64,000 bases of DNA from Syncephalis fuscata. Taxonomy: Eukaryota > Zoopagomycota > Zoopagomycetes > Zoopagales > Piptocephalidaceae. Below the pieces are notes generated by a model. The model was not told the DNA's origin. It saw only the letters and a list, made by a program, of their open reading frames with translations, and did no database searches. The position numbers and the translations under genes are program-made. The DNA lies in assembly GCA_025786725.1 (NCBI GenBank), contig JAHLTZ010000020.1:1-64000 (forward strand), in the 5' to 3' direction. Position 1 is the first letter of the stretch. Every line of letters starts with the position of its first letter. This document shows, one piece after another, positions 58,401-64,000 of this stretch.

Positions 58401-59952
58401 TTACTCGCAAATCCTGTTGTTTGAATATTAGTTGACTATTCACAACATCTGGATGGGCGTTGTGTCGTTTCATCCAATCGACTCCTAGTATCAATAATTT
58501 ACCGGGTCGATCAAATACAACTACATCGGCTGGGACCGCTAGTGGTCCAATTGTAATGGGCAGATCCATTACCATAACAGTAGGTGCATGTCGTTTACCA
58601 TCAGCAGTGACTAGTATACGATTGCACTTCTTATTGGGTTTGATACCTATTTCTCGTAATAGCGTAGTTGAAATAACCGAACTAGCTGCGCCGGTGTCGA
58701 TCACTGCTAATGTCGATATATCATTAATGGTTACTTCTCGTTTAGCGGAAGTGCTGGAATGACCATCATCTGCAATCAGATGGGTATCCTTTTCACGTCG
58801 TAACAACTGACTGAGTTGTTGACGGACTGATGGTGCCTGGTATAATAATTGGGCCATGGATATGTTGGCAGGCGTGTTACGGAGTTGTTCTTCAATTCTG
58901 TAACCATTTCGGGCGTTGGCCAGGTTGATATTGGGTGGTAATCGTGGCTGGCGTGGCTGGCGTACTGTTGGCAAGTTGACTTGGGAGTCATTGGCCGTGG
59001 TATCGGTAATTTCGACTATCTGCGGTTGATCGGATGGTACATCATCAGGTTGTGTTTCCATCTCATCGATCGGTTCAGTTGTACGTGCTAACTTGCGGGC
59101 AGTAGTCCTGTTACTGTCTCGTTCCTTGCGTTTGCCGATAGGCATTAAATCGTCTTCGATATCAATAGTGTGGACGTTGTCGCGTCTTTTCTTGGGACAA
59201 TCCTTGGAAAAGTGACCTTTATCTTGACAGTTATAGCAACGTCGTTCTTGTCGGGTATTATTGATATTGTCGGTTACATCGCTGGTGCGGTTTCGACTTT
59301 GTATGGCTGCCTTAATCATATTTAATGACATCTCTTGGAATCTAGTAAACATTTGTTCTAATTCATCGGCGGATATGTCATTTCTTCTGGCATCCGATCG
59401 TCGATCTTGTACTAATGGTGTACTATTGTACTTGGTGGGCATAGGTGGCAATCGGTCTTGTGCCACTAAATCTAAATTTTCTTCTAACAATAATATTTCT
59501 TTTGCTTCGTTATAGGTTGCTGGATTATGACGGAGCAATTCACGTCGGTAACGTGGCTGAATGGCTTGTCGGAGTAGTTCTAGTTTCGTACCTTCTTCAG
59601 TAATATCGGCCCGCTTGAATAATTGATTCATTACGGCGATCAATTCATCCACGGATTCATCGGCTGCTTGTCTATATGTAATGGCTTGACTTCTTGCACT
59701 CTGTTGATAACTTGCGGTAACATACTTCTTACGGAAAGCGACCAGAAATCCTTCCCAGTCCTTAATCGCCGGACTGCAGGATTCATACCACGCTTCTGCC
59801 GTGCCGTATAGATATGCGCTAACTAATGACAGTGCCTTTTCTTTCGACCATTGATTCGCTTTGACTGCTTTTCCAAATCGTTCGATCCAACCAATAGGAT
59901 CATCGGAACGACTACCAGAGAATGTCGGCGGCTGAATTACTGAATGATGCAT
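55441..59952 (-). CDS. Gag-Pol polyprotein of Ty3/Gypsy element
   Basis: 1503 aa in one frame, with no gag/pol stop or frameshift. Order: gag (about residues 15-170, DDPIGWIERF..., AEAWYE); CCHC zinc knuckle CYNCQDKGHFSKDC (about 238); aspartic protease VIDTGAASSVIS (about 417); reverse transcriptase with FIDDIIIYSKD (about 800; F-x-DD instead of Y-x-DD); RNase H from LTTDGSGKGLGAIL (about 945); integrase HHCC zinc domain (HNEAHNG...CDLC, about 1147) and catalytic D-D-E (VDAIGP, ITDRGSDF, NGQVERLNR, about 1210-1307); GPY/F-type module (FDGPYKIIRPL, about 1446). No chromodomain at the C-terminus. All catalytic residues are present. Single-ORF organisation is as in fission-yeast Tf elements, though this one has a tRNA-type primer site. 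Confidence 0.97.
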   Translation of the reverse strand: MHHSVIQPPTFSGSRSDDPIGWIERFGKAVKANQWSKEKALSLVSAYLYGTAEAWYESCSPAIKDWEGFLVAFRKKYVTASYQQSARSQAITYRQAADESVDELIAVMNQLFKRADITEEGTKLELLRQAIQPRYRRELLRHNPATYNEAKEILLLEENLDLVAQDRLPPMPTKYNSTPLVQDRRSDARRNDISADELEQMFTRFQEMSLNMIKAAIQSRNRTSDVTDNINNTRQERRCYNCQDKGHFSKDCPKKRRDNVHTIDIEDDLMPIGKRKERDSNRTTARKLARTTEPIDEMETQPDDVPSDQPQIVEITDTTANDSQVNLPTVRQPRQPRLPPNINLANARNGYRIEEQLRNTPANISMAQLLYQAPSVRQQLSQLLRREKDTHLIADDGHSSTSAKREVTINDISTLAVIDTGAASSVISTTLLREIGIKPNKKCNRILVTADGKRHAPTVMVMDLPITIGPLAVPADVVVFDRPGKLLILGVDWMKRHNAHPDVVNSQLIFKQQDLRVTMPMVTEDRPIQYEEEDDESSVLNIKFDHELEELFKPSTEEEMEAMLLKDFTDSTDEEETTSDKEDDLFGVVVETPTAAYDPVVPEDRQPFVELTQQYTDVFAEDIEQLGRTTAATHSIDTGDHPPIKIKPYRVPQAMIQPIKEEIDKMMQSGVIEAAQSPWCAPLVPIKKKNGGLRLCVDYRKLNAITKRDNYPLPLIDEMMDALGGATIYTTLDARSGYWQVPLATETDKDKTAFAIPGGGFYRFLVMPFGLSNAPGTYQRMMEDIFHDMLWKFVIIFIDDIIIYSKDLQEHMVHLQQVFERCRKVQLQLSPAKCFIGYRGLEYLGFTVSAAGLAPAPGKIEAIQLATPPTNVKAVRSFIGLASYYRRFVPKFAAIAKPLNKLVKKDTQWNWNDEQEDAFRTLQQQLIQAPILAFVDWNLPFILTTDGSGKGLGAILHQATSEKKEVVISYASRGLSKAEQNYSPTHLEGLAVIWAVKHFRHYLWGRKFTLCTDHSALLQLFKTSERLTGRLARWQLTLMEYDFDVKHIKGNTNPADFLSRYPVEDVENENENDLLAMDFLIYHATRNYLSNFEYPRDATEVDRQKIRNRARGYQLSEGKLYQKGKNGLKEVLHERNAWDAIRQIHNEAHNGVENTWNRVKQRFAGPSLYKIVKEIVKGCDLCQRNTVGPTRQEELHPISSERPFQIVGVDAIGPVRPIGHRQNRYILTAVDYFTKWPIARATKDITTETIITFLVEDVVSHYGVPQQIITDRGSDFTSNLADEFFRYLNINHTPTTAYRPQANGQVERLNRTLKDQLIRLTDGNEHWDTELWKALLTIRTMVSNTTQYTPSYLLYGYEMKTPAIWTSQRIDFADEEEELNTRLQQIHLSLPQLREEAQSNTHQAQMRQKERYDYYIQPRQFQSNDLVLLRVMLPGSGKFTNLFDGPYKIIRPLHNGAYIITDKDNHQDTVHVDRLRPYHEYQQLIPEVRSGTIRSTLRRFRQP

Positions 59953-60027
59953 AATAATAATAAACTACTGATTAATCGACTACAATAAGAGGATTAAAAC
60001 GGATAATATCAGGAGTGGACTTGAAAT

Positions 60028-60047
60028 GAGCCCACCCGGGAGCGCCA
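60028..60047 (-). other. Primer-binding site, probably tRNA-Asn
   Basis: On the minus strand, TGGCGCTCCCGGGTGGGCTC begins three bases after the 5' LTR. The complement would be the 3' end of a tRNA: T-loop end GAGC, T-stem CCACC, acceptor strand, G73, CCA. That T-arm and G73 resemble eukaryotic tRNA-Asn; the identification is inference. Confidence 0.7.
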
Positions 60048-60050
60048 CTT

Positions 60051-60387
60051 TGTAACGCGGGTAGAGACTCGAGCTAAAGCGTTACTAAGAACAGGGTAGG
60101 AATATACTCCGAGTGAGTATATTATACGAGAAGTGATTGTGGGATAATGATAATGTTTATTTAGTTAATAATAACGACGCGTTATATAGCATCGATTGCG
60201 GGGTAACTATAGGTGTGTATCTGACATTGTCAGGTACGTGGGGTAGATTAGTAGTCATGTACCTTACTTCGTAGGGTACTTGTACTATACCGGAGGTGTA
60301 TATAGGCCTCTTAGATACATAATAGGCCAGCTATTAATTGATCAGTTCATTTGCCTTTTGGTATGTATAAGCAATAAACGCTTAACA
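60051..60387 (-). repeat. 5' LTR
   Basis: 337 bp, apparently identical to the 3' LTR. Its outer end is separated from the 5S rRNA gene only by the TTCA duplication. Confidence 0.96.
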
Positions 60388-60390
60388 TTC

Positions 60391-60509
60391 AACTACGTTC
60401 ATTGCGCCTAGAAAGCACCGGATCCCGTCCGATCTCCGAAGTTAAGTTAGGCCGCGCTTCTGTAGTACTGCGGTGGGGGACCACGCGGGAATGAGAAGTA
60501 ATGTAGTTT
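60391..60509 (+). rRNA. 5S ribosomal RNA
   Basis: About 119 nt. The 5' AACTACGT pairs with the 3' ATGTAGTT to form helix I. Conserved blocks GAAAGCACCG, GATCCCGTCCGATCTCCGAA, GTTAAG, AGTACTGCGGTGGGGGACC and CGCGGGAATG are in canonical order and include the internal promoter for TFIIIA. The first base coincides with the last base of the retrotransposon target duplication. Only three T residues follow the 3' end, weak for Pol III termination. Confidence 0.95.
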
Positions 60510-60515
60510 CAGTAT

Positions 60516-60586
60516 GCGTAGTTGGTTTAGTGGTATAATTACCGCCTGCCACGCGGTAGACCGGGGTTCGATTCCCCGACTACGCA
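60516..60586 (+). tRNA. tRNA-Gly(GCC)
   Basis: 71 nt. Acceptor GCGTAGT pairs with ACTACGC, discriminator A. Anticodon arm ACCGC-CTGCCAC-GCGGT with anticodon GCC. T-arm CGGGG-TTCGATT-CCCCG. No intron, CCA not encoded. It starts 6 bp after the 5S gene on the same strand. Confidence 0.96.
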
Positions 60587-60590
60587 ATCC

Positions 60591-60594
60591 TTTT
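60591..60594 (+). terminator. Pol III terminator
   Basis: First run of four T after the 5S gene start, 4 bp past tRNA-Gly, with a second T4 at 60597-60600. It may end a joint 5S-tRNA transcript. Confidence 0.6.
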
Positions 60595-60600
60595 GCTTTT

Positions 60601-61019
60601 GCTTCAACTGATTGGTTACGTGATCTTTTGGCTGATTGAAGGCGTTTGTCTATTAGTATAGATAGTTGTGTGGCTTTTTAGCTAATAATTAAACTAAAAC
60701 ATGGATTTATTTAACTTATTTAGTATTTATTTGTATTTACATTATATAGGTGTAGAATAGGCTATAATTATTCCATTTTATTTATTATTTATTAAATAAT
60801 ACGTGCATTAACTATTTATATTGTTTATTGCTAATGCTAGCAATACAAATCAGCCTAATCAGCTGTCTAAAATAGCGTGTTAAGCAGTTATATTTGTACT
60901 ATAAATTTATTGATTAATAATAATAGATAAAAAAGCACTATTGCTATAAAGACTGATTTACATCAAATGTCTTTTTGCACAATAATCAACGGTAATCGTC
61001 GCCATTGCCACTAAAAAGA
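60601..61019. other. AT-rich intergenic region
   Basis: Between tRNA-Gly and the GLE1 stop codon. Nothing recognised. Confidence 0.45.
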
Positions 61020-63767
61020 CTAAGCGTATTGACGGCCACTTATTTCTTTAATTTGCCCACTTGCTAAATAGGCTTCCAAAAATGATTGTAATCGACTGTT
61101 GGCTGCAGGACTTTTAGACGATAATCGACCCATATAGTCTTCAATGATATAGGCTATAAGTTTACGTGCTTGATCTCGATAAGTTTCAAGCAAAGCAGGA
61201 CCGGCGACCTATAATAATTGTTTTATAATTAGTTTATATTTATTGTATTAGTAGTAGGTATTATAAAGCTCATACTTCGAGAAAAGTGTTAATCAGCATA
61301 GGTGTAATAGAATGTGCAGGCTGATTTAGAATGCAGGCTAGCCAACGCCAGCCATACATCATGCCATATGGATTGATACCGCCATCTAAAAGTAGCCAAT
61401 GCAAGTATTAGTTTATATTAGTGCGTATAATTGTCGCAATAGTATCTTACCTGCCGGTGTAGTCTGTACAATAGCCGAGAAAAGGGCTACAATACCACAC
61501 ATACGTTCTTTATATTGCTCAACTTCTTCATCATTAGATGCATATCCAAGTATTTTACGATATGTTTCATCTGATTGTCCCTATTAACCAATATTAAATA
61601 TAGCACTAAGCTAATGGAATATTTATACTGTTAAAAGACTTACCGGCTGTCTGGCTACATAATGAGGGATAAGATAGGTACAGTTTTTCATTAATCGACC
61701 AATCATTAGTTTGACTAACTGAGGGTGTCGCATAAATAGCGCTACACACATCCGTGCCAGGGGGAAAGCCGATGAAAACTTGACACGTACTTCAGTCTCT
61801 GCTTGTTTCTATAAAGTGCCATTTATTATGTCTAAATAATAATAATAATACCAACAATGATCAAATTAGTACTTACCACAACAGCCTTTGAAAAAAAGTT
61901 TAATAACGAATAATAAACATTCGGTGACATTTGTTGACTTTGACTGAATAATTGATCCAGTTCATTTACCTAATTATAAATCAATATCAATGATATCATT
62001 AAAATCTACTTCATTCTTACAATGCGATCAATTTGAGATTTTGTATTCGTAATTTGTCCAATCTTTGGCTTAATTTTCATTCTTCCTTCAAAACAAAGCT
62101 TTTTAAATGCCGGATTATTATCTGTTTCTGGCTTAATACGTTGGTTAAAATCCTAATAAATACCCATTAATATTGTACACATCTCTATATCACTGCTTAC
62201 TTACCATAATAGAGGCTAGCATATCGGTGGTAGCACTACGGGTGCGTTTAGACTTTTCGTCAGCAATTGCCGCTTCCTATAGCAATTTATAAGTTATATA
62301 TTTAAAATATAGCTGTAGTTACCCACTTTACGTTCTGCTTCATGCTTTGCTTGTTGTTTCGCTTCCTTTTCACGACGTTGCTGTTCTTGTTGTTCCTGTT
62401 CTTTTAAACGTAACTCTTCTTCTGCTTTTTTCTTACGCATTTCTTCTTCCCTTTCCTTTTCCAGTTGTGCCAACGCACCATCCAATTTCTGTTGCTCATT
62501 TTATTAATAAACACTTAAATAGCCTATAAACACTTACTGAAAATGCTGCTTGTTTACGCATTGCTAAAGAGGATTCGGCTTGTTTCTCCTTTTCATCACT
62601 ATAATTTGTAAGTATTTATTTAAATAGCTATTTAATACATATACTAACTTGGATAATAGCAATCGATCCAGCGCCTTTGTTGCTTCCTCAGTAGCTTGGT
62701 GTATTTGATATAAATAATTTTCTTGGTTTTTAATACTTTCCTCTCGTATACGTGACTTTTCCAATCGGACTTGAATTGCTTTATCGGCAGCAGCAGCCTA
62801 TTTAACTTTTTTATTATGCTGTAATAGTATATCAATCTATTACTTACTTGACCGGCCTTTTTGGCTTCCTTAATAATAATTTCTTGGGTGTCAACGTAAT
62901 TGACATATTTCATTAAAACTGCTTCTGGTTCATCAGTTGGATCTTTTGGTGTAGCAATTTTATTGTGCTGTTTCTGATATGATCGTGGTGTTGAGCGTGT
63001 TGATGCCATAGATGGCGAACCGATTAACTGTGGACTATTGGCATTTTCATTAATACTATTGCTATATTGACGGTGGGGTGTATTCCATCGAGGACTAAAT
63101 ACCGCTAATAGTTAGATTCACTATAGGTGGTTCATCACTATACTATAATAGCTACCTATTATTGATTGGTATAGGATTTGTATTATTTATACGTGCAATA
63201 ACCGGTGATGCGTACTGTGGATGACTGGTGGAGATAGTTGGCTCATACGACAGCTCCACCGGTAAATAGGTACCCGTATGTGATTCATTTGATGGCTGTG
63301 TATTTAAAAATGTAGCATCTGAATGGATATAACCTTTAGTGCCAATTACACTTGACTTGGCAATAAAATCATCGTCACTACTGTCATCGTCTTCAGAACT
63401 TGGGCAGCGAAACGAGTTAAACGAGTGAGGAGAATGCCACTGGCTAATATAATAGCGAAATATAAATTGTTAATAAAGTATATCGTTTAAATTATTTATA
63501 CTAATAGCTTTATCTGTTACAGACTTATTACTTGACCTACTTTGCCAAATTGCTTGTATAGCCAGCAGAAGGTGACAAGGCTGTAGAGGTAGACGCGGCC
63601 AATTCAGACCTTCTACCTGGAATTGGCTGCGGCTTACTAGGCGTCAATGATAATGACGGCAATTTGTGTGGACTATTGTCTGTCGTTTGATTATTAGCAA
63701 TCCAAGCGTCGCTTAGTCCTTTTAAATCGTCTTCGTCCTCATTGTCGTCAATAAGACCAAACCGCAT
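61020..63767 (-). CDS. GLE1: GLE1-like mRNA export factor, many exons
   Basis: Nuclear-pore protein that, with inositol hexakisphosphate, activates the DEAD-box ATPase Dbp5 in mRNA export. The start at 63767 is followed by an acidic, Ser/Pro-rich N-terminus. The middle is a long coiled coil rich in E, K, Q and R (EREEEMRKKKAEEELRLKEQ and neighbours, 62290-62490). The C-terminal HEAT-like domain holds CFEGRMKIKPKIGQIT, FSSAFPLARMCVALFMRHPQ, GRLMKNCTYLIPHYV, KERMCGIVALFSAIVQTT, INPYGMMYGWRWLACILNQP and TPMLINTFLEVAG, in the order of the GLE1 family. It ends ISGRQYA. About ten exons, with the stop at 61020-61022; exon borders not all checked. Confidence 0.88.
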
Positions 63768-64000
63768 AGCTTTAGTATAGTGGTATTTCTACAAAAACAA
63801 GGGATCACGAAACGGGTAATATAGAGGAGGGATAAGGAAAAGACTACCAGCAAGTAAACGATACAGTGCTTATTATTTCCAAATAACAAGTTTTATTATT
63901 ATTGTTGTTGTTATGGTTAATACATTTATTAATAAAATAGATATTCCTATTGATACAATGTGCCGTATTTATTTTACCTCATCCTTTACTTCAATCGGTG
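63768..64000. other. 5' flank of GLE1
   Basis: Promoter-side sequence to the window edge. A short (ATT/GTT)n run lies at 63895-63912. Nothing else recognised. Confidence 0.4.

Larger units (their letters stand above)
55070..60391 (-). mobile_element. Complete Ty3/Gypsy LTR retrotransposon
   Basis: 5314 bp between LTR outer ends, flanked by the 4-bp target duplication TTCA (55070-55073 and 60388-60391). It has two 337-bp LTRs that look identical, a tRNA primer-binding site, a polypurine tract and a single uninterrupted gag-pol frame. All of these are intact, so the insertion is very recent and the element may be active. It lies on the minus strand, so its 5' LTR abuts the 5S rRNA gene and its transcription runs away from that gene. 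Confidence 0.97.

Noticed and set aside
56152-59811. Numerous plus-strand frames inside the retrotransposon
   Set aside because: Antisense shadows of the gag-pol frame.
1-64000. CRISPR arrays, bacterial operons, riboswitches
   Set aside because: The genome is eukaryotic, and no regularly spaced direct repeats with unique spacers were found.

Overview
The window is AT-rich nuclear DNA from a eukaryote, most likely an early-diverging fungus. Most genes are broken by short introns (about 40-70 nt, GTAAGT...TAG). The gene set is fungal: SEY1, an alpha-arrestin with a PPxY motif, ILV1, an ABCC transporter, GLE1 and an AA11-like chitin LPMO. A methionine synthase reductase (B12-dependent methionine synthesis), a spliced MscL, secreted trypsins and a Fanzor remnant argue against Dikarya. 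A Zoopagomycota-like animal- or fungus-associated lineage would fit, but that placement is inference.

Layout. 1-2.5 kb: a repeat complex with one 261-bp block present twice in direct orientation and once inverted, plus 10-bp minisatellites. 2.8-3.7 kb: MscL (-). 5-5.8 kb: a frameshifted secreted trypsin (-). 7.1-8.0 kb: a dispersed repeat followed by a decayed Fanzor fragment. 8.7-12 kb: SEY1 (-). 12.5-14.5 kb: an unknown multi-pass membrane protein (-). 15-16.9 kb: a UDP-glycosyltransferase (+). 17-19.4 kb: a dispersed repeat and a large imperfect palindrome. 20.3-22.6 kb: an LRR protein (+). 23.9-25.3 kb: a ZIP transporter (+). 25.4-25.9 kb: prefoldin 2 (-). 26-27.6 kb: NDUFAF5 (+). 27.6-29.7 kb: threonine deaminase (-). 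30-32.5 kb: methionine synthase reductase (+). 32.7-33.6 kb: SmB (-). 35.3-37.8 kb: alpha-arrestin (-). 39.5-45.4 kb: ABCC transporter (+). 47-54 kb: a secretome cluster (three more trypsins, a Cys-rich secreted protein, an LPMO). 55-60.4 kb: an intact Ty3/Gypsy element with apparently identical LTRs, inserted exactly at the start of a 5S rRNA gene. A tRNA-Gly gene follows 6 bp after the 5S gene. 61-63.8 kb: GLE1 (-).

Two themes stand out. First, at least 13 otherwise clean coding regions need exactly one extra base to stay in frame. All are apparent single-base deletions, often in or beside short homopolymers, which points to assembly indel error rather than pseudogenes. Second, three trypsin genes share a conserved non-coding block, with a TAGTAG-N7-CTACTA inverted repeat 390-550 bp upstream, and the four paralogues differ at the residue that sets trypsin specificity. 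The housekeeping genes are unrelated neighbours. The 47-54 kb genes look functionally related: all are secreted and suited to digesting protein and chitin outside the cell.
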